From contig CAKPRG010000006.1 in NCBI GenBank assembly GCA_934182465.1, positions 1 to 64,000 of the forward strand: a DNA stretch of 64,000 nucleotides, in the 5' to 3' direction. The stretch comes from an uncultured Clostridia bacterium (lineage in GTDB: Bacteria; Bacillota; Clostridia; TANB77; CAG-508). The notes under the pieces are model-generated. The model had not been told where the DNA came from, searched no databases, and was given only the letters and a program-made list of their open reading frames with translations. Every line of letters begins with the position of its first letter. The stretch's first letter is position 1. Position numbers and translations under genes: made by a program. Shown piece after piece: positions 1-6,816 of this stretch.

Positions 1-93
1 CCAATTAAAGCAAAACCTATATTATCAATATATAATTTATCTTTTTCATTACTTGTTTGCCCTCCAAATTACTATTTATCAATTAGATATTAT

Positions 94-130
94 CATAAAA
101 GAGAACAACTATCAATTGTTCTCTTTTATG
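94..130. terminator. Perfect hairpin, probable bidirectional terminator
   Basis: Two 15-base arms (94-108 and 116-130) are exact reverse complements around a 7-base loop. The arms carry A-rich and T-rich outer ends, so the hairpin could end transcripts from either strand. No complete gene lies next to it. From 131 to about 290 I see only a short open stretch (187-243, minus strand) that may be the tail of a broken gene. Confidence 0.6.
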
Positions 131-294
131 TATTAAAAATTATCTTTCTAAAAATTCATTTCAAAGTTTATTTGATATTAAAATCTTTACTCTTTTTCAA
201 AATCCCTTAATTCTGAATAAACATTCATAACATCTTCATAGAATTAAATTCTAAACTCATTAATATTACCTATAGTGCTGGAAAATACAAGGTG

Positions 295-428
295 TTGCAA
301 AAATGCTACTACATTTTAACAAAAAATAAGCAAAAATTGCAAAAATCATCTTATAAATCTATGTAGATATAAGTGAATTCTGTTAAAATTGCTGTATTGC
401 AAAATGTGTTGCAAAAATATGTTGCAAA
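295..428. repeat. TTGCAAA repeat cluster (putative integrase arm sites, left neighbour element)
   Basis: TTGCAAA occurs at 295, 337, 397, 409 and 422; the last three are 12-13 bases apart. The same motif with the same spacing occurs near the tRNA end of the element at 11964-12060 and near its other end at 758-777. Multiple short direct repeats beside a tRNA attachment site are typical of arm-type sites bound by the N-terminal domain of tyrosine integrases. The assignment is inference from layout. Confidence 0.5.
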
Positions 429-522
429 CTAATAGAAAATGAAAACTTTTGAAAAGCGACAAAAAATGAGTAACGTCTCAAATCTCTTTCATATCAATAA
501 ATACAACGTTTTGAAAACCAAT

Positions 523-555
523 AAAAAAAAGATGAAAAAGGTTATCTTTTTCATC
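523..555 (-). terminator. Terminator downstream of tRNA-end copy at 561
   Basis: Arms 531-540 and 546-555 are perfectly complementary (10 bp). Read on the minus strand the stem is followed by a run of eight T. It lies just beyond the tRNA 3'-end copy at 561-580 and closely resembles the terminator after the intact tRNA-Glu (12154-12186). Confidence 0.7.
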
Positions 556-560
556 TAAAG

Positions 561-617
561 TGGTGACCCCTACGGGAATCTACCCGCGTCGGATTAACAA
601 TCCACAGGATTGTTAAT
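561..617 (-). repeat. Attachment-site copy: tRNA 3'-end fragment with palindromic arm
   Basis: Positions 561-580 are an exact 20-base repeat of the 3' end of tRNA-Glu (12192-12211), including the CCA. Further in, the fragment diverges: a T-arm one base short, then a palindrome (593-603 against 607-617, loop ACA) that includes a GTT-centred anticodon-like loop as in tRNA-Asn. There is no 5' half or D-arm, so this is not a working tRNA. It is read as an att site left by tRNA-directed integration. Confidence 0.65.
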
Positions 618-652
618 TTTTCCTCCTTTTCGATTCCATATAAATTTGATAT

Positions 653-685
653 AAAAAAAATAGTATCTACTTTTCATAGATACTA
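653..685 (-). terminator. Terminator downstream of tRNA-end copy at 693
   Basis: Arms 661-669 and 677-685 form a perfect 9-bp stem with a 7-base loop, followed on the minus strand by eight T. This is the third tRNA-end plus terminator unit in the window. It may be the original host terminator pushed away by integration. Confidence 0.65.
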
Positions 686-692
686 TAAAAGC

Positions 693-705
693 TGGTGACC
701 CCTAC
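693..705. repeat. Attachment-site core copy (13 bp)
   Basis: Thirteen bases identical to the 3' end of tRNA-Glu at 12192-12204, starting with the complement of CCA. It is the copy nearest the genes of the integrated element and so the simplest candidate for its left end. The longer match at 561-580 is the alternative. Confidence 0.55.
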
Positions 706-757
706 CCTAATTAATAGTTGATAAACATTGATTTATCAACATTTTTTACACAATGTG

Positions 758-777
758 TTGCAAATTTGTGTTGCAAA
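758..777. repeat. TTGCAAA repeats near left end of the element
   Basis: TTGCAAA at 758-764 and 771-777, 13 bases apart, match the clusters at 295-428 and 11964-12060. Their place about 55 bases inside the 693 core copy fits an arm-type site. Confidence 0.5.
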
Positions 778-828
778 ATATAGTTGTAATCTACATTCTT
801 TACAAAATTCTTTTCTATGATTTTACTA

Positions 829-1119
829 CTATAAATTATTAATTTTATTAGCAAGTTCTTTATCAGCTAAAGTTGTAAGTTCCATTTCTTGAACAACATA
901 TTTTAAATATTCTTTTTCTTCATTTGATACATTTTCTTTTTCACATATATCTATAACTACATTTAACAATTTTTTTCCACTTTGTGGAAATGAATAGTTT
1001 TCAAATGAGTTATTCTTATTTTCCGTTTCATTTCTAATCTCTTGTAATAAACTATCTGTTTCATTATCTCCATAATATTTTTTTAAGTTATTAAAAATTT
1101 TCTTCTTTTTCTTTCTCAT
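829..1119 (-). CDS. Hypothetical 96-residue protein (possible gene remnant)
   Basis: I do not recognise a family. The product is strongly charged, with a lysine-rich start and a predicted helical remainder. No clear Shine-Dalgarno site precedes its ATG. Its first 29 bases overlap, in another frame, the end of the upstream open fragment 1091-1348, and the overlap lies in an A-rich tract. The two may therefore be parts of one gene split by a frameshift. It is the last gene before the left end of the integrated element. Confidence 0.45.
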   Translation of the reverse strand: MRKKKKKIFNNLKKYYGDNETDSLLQEIRNETENKNNSFENYSFPQSGKKLLNVVIDICEKENVSNEEKEYLKYVVQEMELTTLADKELANKINNL

Positions 1120-1348
1120 TACTCATATATTCATCAATTCCTCCTTGAATAGTTCTAATATCTTCTTCTGAAGATACTATCATATTATTATCAATCATAT
1201 TCATCTTTTCTTCAATTTGTTGTTCTTCTGTTTTTCCACTATTTTCTAGTGGAACTGCCAAATATATTTCCGTCCCTTCTTCTACTTCATTTGGAATAGG
1301 TTGTCCTGTTTGTATAATTAATTTACCTTCATCATTATAATAAAAAAT
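1091..1348 (-). pseudogene. Fragment of an element gene without a start codon
   Basis: The minus strand has an open frame of natural-looking protein, with a segment like YYNDEGKLIIQTGQP and an acidic C-terminus ending in EKEKEENF, but it has no usable start codon. Upstream it runs straight into the terminator hairpin of the secreted-protein gene (1341-1369) and beyond that into that gene's stop codon. This suggests that insertion of the secreted-protein cassette removed its 5' part. The 829-1119 frame may be its frameshifted continuation. The function is unknown. Confidence 0.5.
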
Positions 1349-1369
1349 GCGAGTGTATTGTACACTCGC
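1341..1369 (-). terminator. Terminator of the secreted-protein gene
   Basis: Arms 1349-1357 and 1361-1369 form a perfect 9-bp G/C-containing stem with a 3-base loop. Read on the minus strand it is followed by ATTTTTT. It lies 70 bases after the stop codon of the 1439-1909 gene. Confidence 0.8.
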
Positions 1370-1438
1370 ACCTATAGGGGCATTATTAGGTTTACTATGT
1401 CTTACTCTTGATATTAATTTGTTACATTCATGAAATAT

Positions 1439-1909
1439 TTATGTCCATTGAATTTTAACGCTAACAGTTACATTAGAGTTATTTGTGACATTTAAAGTAT
1501 ATGTTCCCGATGACGGAAGCTTATGAGAATAAGTCGCATAGGCACCAACATTTAAGTCATATGTACCAAAGTGACTTCCATTTGCTCTCAAAACTTGGCA
1601 TTTTACATTTCCAGAAGGTTTGCTACCGTCAGCGAGACTTCCTCTCTGATAAACAGTTATATGAAGATGCTTTGTAAAACCGACATAATTGCTGAGTTTG
1701 AATTTACATGAACCAGAAGAGCCAGGTTTTATGTCGTTTGTCCAATATTCTCCATCTACTAACGGCATGATTTCATTATCTTCTGATTCGCTTTTAACAG
1801 CATAGTCTGCAGTGTTTTCAGCTGCAAAAGCTGTTGTTGCACCTCCAAACATCATAAATACGGCCATTAACAAAGCCAAAATCCGGTTTCCAATTTTAAA
1901 ATGTTTCAT
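1439..1909 (-). CDS. Secreted 156-residue protein, beta-rich, unknown function
   Basis: The N-terminus is a classic signal peptide: a basic start, a hydrophobic stretch to about residue 28, and an AFAAE cleavage region. The mature part of about 125 residues is rich in Gly, Ser, Thr and Tyr and reads as beta strands, ending in a segment like TYTLNVTNNSNVTVSVK that resembles jelly-roll or pre-peptidase C-terminal folds. There are two cysteines. Its base composition is visibly more G+C-rich than its neighbours, pointing to separate origin. GGAGG lies 7 bases before the ATG. It has its own sigma-A-type promoter and terminator, so it is a single-gene unit. It could be a bacteriocin-like or surface factor, but no named family is claimed. 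Confidence 0.7.
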   Translation of the reverse strand: MKHFKIGNRILALLMAVFMMFGGATTAFAAENTADYAVKSESEDNEIMPLVDGEYWTNDIKPGSSGSCKFKLSNYVGFTKHLHITVYQRGSLADGSKPSGNVKCQVLRANGSHFGTYDLNVGAYATYSHKLPSSGTYTLNVTNNSNVTVSVKIQWT

Positions 1910-1980
1910 TTGATTACCTCCAATTGTATTTATTTAGCCCCTATATCATATTAATAAGCGTATTGCACGCTGTATTAGTT

Positions 1981-2009
1981 ATAATAACATAGTAAGAATA
2001 TAACATCAA
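1981..2009 (-). promoter_or_regulatory. Sigma-A-type promoter for the secreted-protein gene
   Basis: On the minus strand TTGATG (2004-2009) is separated by exactly 17 bases from TATTAT (1981-1986). The start codon is about 70 bases downstream. The leader contains a small hairpin (1957-1971). Confidence 0.65.
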
Positions 2010-2017
2010 TAGTTTAA

Positions 2018-2050
2018 TTTATATCGTATTATATCTTTTTATATCGTATT
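2018..2050. promoter_or_regulatory. 13-bp direct repeats upstream of the promoter (putative activator site)
   Basis: TTTATATCGTATT occurs exactly at 2018-2030 and 2038-2050. The 20-base period equals about two helical turns, and the nearer copy ends 8 bases upstream of the -35 box. Placement and phasing are those of an activator binding as a tandem dimer. The Spo0A-like regulator at 3767-4465 is a natural candidate, by inference. Confidence 0.55.
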
Positions 2051-2065
2051 GATTTTTATCTTAAT

Positions 2066-3199
2066 TTATTTTGATACTAACTTTATTTTTTCATAAATAT
2101 TATGTTCTGGTATATTTAATTCTAAATATAATTCTTTATTTTCTTTACTTATATTAGAAAAAACTTGTTTTATAACATAATCATCAGACATACCAGCTGA
2201 AGAATTATATTTATTTCCATATTCGTCTATAATATTAATAGTGTCAGGATTCATATTTATAATAGGATATTTGTGTTTTATATTTAAAATAAATCCAGTA
2301 TTAGTTAAAATAGCTTTCTCAATTTCAAAGCCTTCGACATTTTTTTCCATCTTAAATTCTATTAATTCTCTATTATAAAATTTTTCAGGAACATTTATTT
2401 CAAATTGCCATTCGCCATCATATAGTTTAAAATCTTCGGATTCTACTACTTCTAAAATAGTAGAATTTGAAGTTTTTTCATAGTTTGCTAAAGAATATCC
2501 AATATTAAAAATTCTTACATATATTTTTTTACTTCTAGGAAAGCCTTCAAAAGATTGAAGTGTTATCGTTTTTAATACTTTTCCATCTTCTGAAATATTT
2601 TGAACTATATTTTGAGTTGCTCCTAATTGTTTTGGTTCATTTTTTGAAGGATTATACTCTATTTTTAATTCTTTGCATAATTTTTTCTTATAATCTGTTG
2701 TTACACTAGAAGAAAAAGTAGTTCTTTCAGACATATCATATATTGTATTGTTTTCATCATATATTACATATCCAAATTCAAATGTATCAAATTTTTTCTT
2801 TTCTTCATCAATAATATCAAAATTTAATCTCATTGAATAAGAATCATCTGTTATTAATAAAGAGTCAATTTTTATTCCCAATCCTTCTTGATATATATAA
2901 TCCATATTTAAATTTTCCGTATAACCATTTTCTTGTATATTATCAATTTCTACATTCGACTTTTTTATAGTTCTTTCTTGATACTCTTTATAATCTTTTT
3001 CCCAATTCTTTTTTGCATATATTGATGAAGTTCCAACCATTCCAAACATCATAATAACAAATAAAACAGCAGCCGTGTTAATTATTTTATTTATGACATA
3101 TTTTTTATGTTGAATTTTAGCAAAAATTTCACTATAAATTTCTTCTTTATTGTCATATCTTTTCATAATGTACTCATTTAAAATATTATTTCTAGACAT
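2066..3199 (-). CDS. Membrane anti-sigma factor-like protein (DUF4179-type)
   Basis: The 377-residue product has a short cytoplasmic N-terminal region (about 1-40), one membrane segment (about 41-62) and a long extracytoplasmic part rich in beta strands. This is the layout of DUF4179-type proteins that are encoded next to ECF sigma factors and are thought to hold them inactive. The ATG overlaps the end of the sigma-factor gene by 8 bases, and AAAGGAG lies within that gene's 3' end, so the two are translationally linked. The extracytoplasmic part presumably senses an outside signal. The family assignment rests on layout and context rather than on a diagnostic motif. Confidence 0.7.
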   Translation of the reverse strand: MSRNNILNEYIMKRYDNKEEIYSEIFAKIQHKKYVINKIINTAAVLFVIMMFGMVGTSSIYAKKNWEKDYKEYQERTIKKSNVEIDNIQENGYTENLNMDYIYQEGLGIKIDSLLITDDSYSMRLNFDIIDEEKKKFDTFEFGYVIYDENNTIYDMSERTTFSSSVTTDYKKKLCKELKIEYNPSKNEPKQLGATQNIVQNISEDGKVLKTITLQSFEGFPRSKKIYVRIFNIGYSLANYEKTSNSTILEVVESEDFKLYDGEWQFEINVPEKFYNRELIEFKMEKNVEGFEIEKAILTNTGFILNIKHKYPIINMNPDTINIIDEYGNKYNSSAGMSDDYVIKQVFSNISKENKELYLELNIPEHNIYEKIKLVSK

Positions 3200-3728
3200 T
3201 TATATCACTCTCCTTTTCAAAGATTTTTCGCAATTCTTTTACTGTTCTATAAATATAGCTTTTAATTGTTGATTCATTTAATTGCATATCTTTAGCAATA
3301 TCTATTATTTTCATATCTAAATGATAATAGCAATAAAAAATTTTTTGAATTTTTATATCTTTACTTTCTATATAATTCCAAATTTTTTCGACATTTTCTT
3401 TAGTAATAAATTCTAATTCAAGATTTATATCTTCTTTAATAATAGTTTCATTAATAATTTCTTCATTTTGATATAAAACAATATTATTATGAATAGATTT
3501 ATCTTTATAATATTTTTTCATAATATTTTTTGCGATTCCTATTACATAGGCTTTATTGTACTGTATATGTTTGTTTTTACAAACACTTTTATAAACTTCT
3601 AAATAAGTATCTTGTATTAAATCTTTAATATCATCTAGATTTTCAGAATGTAGCATTATATATTTTATTGTGTTTTCATAAGTTTGATTATATATTTCAT
3701 CAAATTTTTTTAAAAATTTATTATTCAT
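3192..3728 (-). CDS. ECF-type RNA polymerase sigma factor
   Basis: At 178 residues the length is typical for ECF sigma factors. Region 2 is seen near residues 10-75, with DLIQDTYLEVYKS and a following segment like KAYVIGIAKNIMKKYYKD. Region 4 is at the C-terminus, with an HTH ending in LNESTIKSYIYRTVKELRK. A SigV/SigI-like role is possible but cannot be fixed. It is co-transcribed with the anti-sigma gene downstream and follows the Spo0A-like regulator gene with a 38-base gap. As cargo on a mobile element it could rewire host transcription. Confidence 0.85.
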   Translation of the reverse strand: MNNKFLKKFDEIYNQTYENTIKYIMLHSENLDDIKDLIQDTYLEVYKSVCKNKHIQYNKAYVIGIAKNIMKKYYKDKSIHNNIVLYQNEEIINETIIKEDINLELEFITKENVEKIWNYIESKDIKIQKIFYCYYHLDMKIIDIAKDMQLNESTIKSYIYRTVKELRKIFEKESDINV

Positions 3729-3766
3729 CTACCCTTCTCCTTCATATATATTAATTAGTCAAAATA

Positions 3767-4465
3767 TTAATTTTTTATTTTTTTTAGAATTGCTAAAATA
3801 ACTACACTCACACCAAATTTTGAAAAATTATAATCTTTTAAATATTCATTAAGTTTTGATTCCTTATTATTATAATACATCATATCTGTTGCATATCTTA
3901 TAGCAGATTTTATATTATTCCAAGTTTGATTATATTTTTTTGCAACTTTAGGGTAAATATCTTTTTCTAAATTGTATTCGTAATTACTATCTAAAGTATA
4001 TGTAATATATATACTTTCAACTAAATATTTACTTCCTTTATGTAAAAAATCATAACCTAAATAATTTAATTCATTTATTATTCTTTTTTTAATCATATCT
4101 TCTATTAATATTTCATTTTGTTGCTTTTTATTAATTAAATTATTAATATTATAATTAATTTTGTTGAAGTCGTCAGTTTTAGATATTATACCTAAAATGT
4201 ATGAGTTATTTATTAACTCTGGCGTTATACAATTATCTTCGACTAACAATATTATTAAAACATTGTAATCATAATCAGACATTATAAATTCTTTATAGTT
4301 TGATTTATTTATATCAACTAAAATTATATCAATATTATTTTGTGCAATATCTTTAATATTCGTAACTATACCAGCAATTTTTAAATTTGTATTTTTTAGA
4401 TTAATACAATTAAGTATGTTTATACTGTAATTCTTATCTTCTTCTACTAGCAAAATATTTACCAT
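3767..4465 (-). CDS. Spo0A-like response regulator
   Basis: The 232-residue product starts with a receiver domain (about 1-115): an acidic EED pocket at residues 8-10, a likely phosphoacceptor Asp in IILVDIN, and the conserved Lys in ISKTDD. The C-terminal half matches the Spo0A DNA-binding fold: a helix with LGYDFLHKGSKYL, then DIYPKVAKKYNQTWNNIKSA and IRYATDMMYYN. True Spo0A is a chromosomal core gene; this copy is on an integrated element beside a sigma/anti-sigma pair, so it is probably a paralogue controlling the cargo. No kinase is encoded nearby. CCTCC, the complement of GGAGG, lies just upstream of the ATG. Confidence 0.8.
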   Translation of the reverse strand: MVNILLVEEDKNYSINILNCINLKNTNLKIAGIVTNIKDIAQNNIDIILVDINKSNYKEFIMSDYDYNVLIILLVEDNCITPELINNSYILGIISKTDDFNKINYNINNLINKKQQNEILIEDMIKKRIINELNYLGYDFLHKGSKYLVESIYITYTLDSNYEYNLEKDIYPKVAKKYNQTWNNIKSAIRYATDMMYYNNKESKLNEYLKDYNFSKFGVSVVILAILKKIKN

Positions 4466-4843
4466 ATATCCTCCTTTCTATGTTTGTTAAATATTATTTA
4501 GCTACTTTTATATATTTAGTGATAATATTTTATAAAAAAGTTGCAATTTTATATAAATTAATATTAATTTATATAAAATCTAGTTTCATATAGTAGATTA
4601 AAGAGGTTATTGAATATTTTTTGATTCATTATCAATAAAAAAATATGTTTCAATTTATAATATAAAATACTGGAACAATTATAAAATACAAATACTAAAA
4701 ATTTTTAACACTTATTATATTATTGATTATTTTAATACTATATATTTTCTCTTACAAGTTAAAATATTTTATAAGTAAAAATTTAACAATAAACTTGTTA
4801 CCTCTAATATCTTTATTAACTTTTTAAAGATTCCTTTTGAAGT
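4466..4843. other. Gene-poor AT-rich stretch
   Basis: Apart from the 34-bp palindrome at 4546-4579 and the promoter region expected for the regulator gene, I see no supported gene. A 21-codon minus-strand frame near 4560-4630 has no Shine-Dalgarno site and was not called. Confidence 0.5.
4546..4579. promoter_or_regulatory. Perfect 34-bp AT-only palindrome
   Basis: Positions 4546-4562 are the exact reverse complement of 4563-4579, with no spacer. It lies 81-114 bases upstream of the Spo0A-like regulator start. It could be an operator for a dimeric regulator, a cruciform, or part of a terminator. It has no G or C, so a transcript hairpin would be weak. Confidence 0.5.
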
Positions 4844-5082
4844 TTATTTGAATCTGTAAAGCCTTTTTATATAAGCTTCTTCAATTTCAAAAGCAATTAA
4901 TTCATTTCGACAAGTATCGACATTATCAAAAAGTTTAAATTGTTCGTGATTTACACTAAAAGTTCTTCTGCTGTATTTCTTCTATTTGATATTTCTTTAT
5001 ATTCTGCCATATTTGTTAGTGAATCGTAGAATTCTTTTTCAACTGCAGAAAACATTTTTCTTATTGTCTTTTTATCTTTCAT
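4844..5082 (-). pseudogene. Frameshifted small element protein (DUF6809-like)
   Basis: AAGGAG precedes an ATG (5080-5082) that opens a 43-codon frame ending at GTG TAA near 4960. A second frame continues the protein (KLFDNVDTCRNELIAFEIEE, then AYIKRLYRFK) to a stop at 4844-4846. The C-terminal helix with an EEAYIKG-like motif resembles small proteins that accompany relaxase genes in Firmicutes elements. Restoring one base in the T-run around 4955-4962 would join the frames. It lies 14 bases downstream of the relaxase gene in the same direction. The family name is tentative. Confidence 0.55.
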
Positions 5083-5096
5083 AATAAAAATTCTCC

Positions 5097-6062
5097 TTAC
5101 CTTAATTTATTTACAAAATCTTTTACTAATCTTTTAAGTCTATCTTTAGGAAAGTTAAATAATATACTTACATATTCAAAAGTCTTATCAATAAAGTCGT
5201 GTAAATAACTATTTTCTTTTTCTAACCTTTCGTTTTCTTGAATAATAACATTGTTTTCTTCTTCTAAAACTATTTGTTTTTGTATAACATTATCTGTCAT
5301 TATTTTAACTCTTGTATATTGTTTTGCTAAAGTATTAAACTTCTTAATTATTCTTTTATATTCTCTTTTTAATTCTGCAGTATTTTCAATATCAAGTTCT
5401 TGTTCTAAATTAATCATTTCTTTTTCGTATTTTTGCATTTCATAATTAGTAACTTTTTTTAAATCCTCAATTCTTATATGTTTATTTTCTTTAATATCTC
5501 CTCTTTCTAAATCGAAACCCGATTTAGTTATATAATTATAAAAGTTATCTTGAAGATATTTATAACTATTTTTTCCTCTCCAAAAGTCAGTACAACAAAG
5601 TTTTTCTATATTTTTTCCACTTTTTTTATCTACTGTGTGAACAACTGGAAGATAAACCAAGTGTAAATGAGGAGTGGATTCGTCAAGATGAACTTTAGCC
5701 GATAATATATACTGTTCTCCTAAATTTTTAAATCCACAAACAAATCTATAAGCAGATTCAAAATATCTTTTTATTTCTTGTCTTGATAATCCTACAAAAA
5801 ATTCAGGACTTGCTGTTATGATATATTCACAAGCAACATTTGATATATTTTTAATTTTTCCTTTTAAATCATATTTACTTTTTATATTTCTAAAAGCTTT
5901 TTCATAAGTAGTAGGGCATTGTTTAATTGAATAATTATCTTTTGAATTTTCTCGTTCAATATCTGTATTAGAATAATTAGTATTTTTTCTTTCATTATGT
6001 CTATATATAACATTTAATTGTCCTAGTGTATATTTTTCATTTCTAATTATTGCATAACTCAC
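5097..6062 (-). CDS. MobV/Pre-family relaxase
   Basis: This nicks DNA at oriT to start mobilization. The 321-residue protein has the MobV motif I region HNERKN near residue 23. It also has the metal-binding motif with HLDESTPHLHLVYLPV at about 128-143, where the histidines bind the metal. Its C-terminal third (about 215-290) is a charged coiled coil. It is shorter than the roughly 490-residue MobM of pMV158 but keeps the catalytic half. GTG is the start, with AGGTG 7 bases before it. Inverted repeats that may form oriT lie upstream (6221-6470). A frameshifted small gene follows in the same unit. Confidence 0.88.
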   Translation of the reverse strand: MSYAIIRNEKYTLGQLNVIYRHNERKNTNYSNTDIERENSKDNYSIKQCPTTYEKAFRNIKSKYDLKGKIKNISNVACEYIITASPEFFVGLSRQEIKRYFESAYRFVCGFKNLGEQYILSAKVHLDESTPHLHLVYLPVVHTVDKKSGKNIEKLCCTDFWRGKNSYKYLQDNFYNYITKSGFDLERGDIKENKHIRIEDLKKVTNYEMQKYEKEMINLEQELDIENTAELKREYKRIIKKFNTLAKQYTRVKIMTDNVIQKQIVLEEENNVIIQENERLEKENSYLHDFIDKTFEYVSILFNFPKDRLKRLVKDFVNKLR

Positions 6063-6528
6063 ATATCAACACCTATCTTTCTAAAAAGAATATATATTTA
6101 ATTTAATTTAATCTAATCTTATCTTATCTTATCTTTCTTTTAGCAAATCTACGAAGTATTACTACATTTCAAAATTCTTCTTGTTCAGTCTAAATAAGCT
6201 ATAAAAAATTATTGCTATAACATACTAGAGGAATAAAATTCCTCTGTATGAAAAAGGGAAAATATTTCCCTTTTTAAACCCTTTTCAAGATTTTTTAAAA
6301 TTTTTCATTTTTACAATGAAAATCACTTTTTTATAAATAAAAATAGTTATTTTAAAATATCTTGCTCATAAAAATTAAATACAATATTGCTAGCAAATAT
6401 CTTTTTCAATTTTTATAAGTATCTAAATCATTACTGATTTAGATAGGCGAGAAACCTCTGTCGGTTTCTCACACTCTTCCATCATACTAACGAAATTATA
6501 TAAATAAAATTTATACAATTTTGTTAGT
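6063..6528. other. Candidate oriT region upstream of the relaxase gene
   Basis: MobV oriT sites usually lie just upstream of the mob gene and contain nested inverted repeats. This gap holds CATAC-tAGAGGAAT/ATTCCTCT-GTATG (6221-6250), a perfect 11-bp stem (6251-6275), a 9-bp stem (6421-6444) and an 8-bp G/C-containing stem (6449-6470). Short tandem TTTAA and TCTTA units fill 6100-6135. I did not find an exact match to the pMV158 nick sequence, so the nick site is not called. No protein gene is seen here. Confidence 0.45.
6251..6275. terminator. Bidirectional terminator between small gene and relaxase
   Basis: Eleven-base arms beginning AAAAAGGG and ending CCCTTTTT flank a 3-base loop, giving a T-run on either strand. 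It would stop the integrase-side transcript before the relaxase gene. Confidence 0.6.
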
Positions 6529-6816
6529 TTATTTTTCGTGTATTTTATCAAAGTCAGTATTTTTAGCTAGGCAAAATCCGTCTAAAAACACATCAGCTTC
6601 ATTCCAAGTTTTAAAACAATTCTTATGATTTACAGAATACCAATCTTTTCTATTAGAGTTTTTATCAACAACTGCAATAGCTTTATTATATGTATAATCA
6701 CTAGAAGTTTTTAACAGTAATAACTCTAATGTTGTATCTAAAAGCATTCCAGCATTTAAACATTTTATTCTTTCTTCAATTTCATTTCTATTCACGTTCA
6801 AACTCTTCACTTTCAT
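6529..6816 (-). CDS. Hypothetical 95-residue protein after integrase
   Basis: I recognise no family. The sequence is a mix of helix and strand with an aromatic segment KDWYSVNHKNCFKTWNEADV. The ATG is inside the integrase 3' end (29-base overlap, different frame) with no clear Shine-Dalgarno site, so it would depend on coupling to integrase translation. A downstream ATG at about residue 24 is an alternative. Two hairpins at 6421-6470 lie past its stop. Confidence 0.5.
   Translation of the reverse strand: MKVKSLNVNRNEIEERIKCLNAGMLLDTTLELLLLKTSSDYTYNKAIAVVDKNSNRKDWYSVNHKNCFKTWNEADVFLDGFCLAKNTDFDKIHEK

Noticed and set aside
1..60. Possible start of a minus-strand gene (GGAGGGCAAACAAGTAATG)
   Set aside because: The frame stops after ten codons within the visible sequence, so a gene cannot be supported.
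4560..4630. 21-codon minus-strand peptide upstream of the Spo0A-like regulator (possible pheromone)
   Set aside because: It has no Shine-Dalgarno site and no signal-like composition, and it overlaps the AT-only palindrome. The support is too weak.
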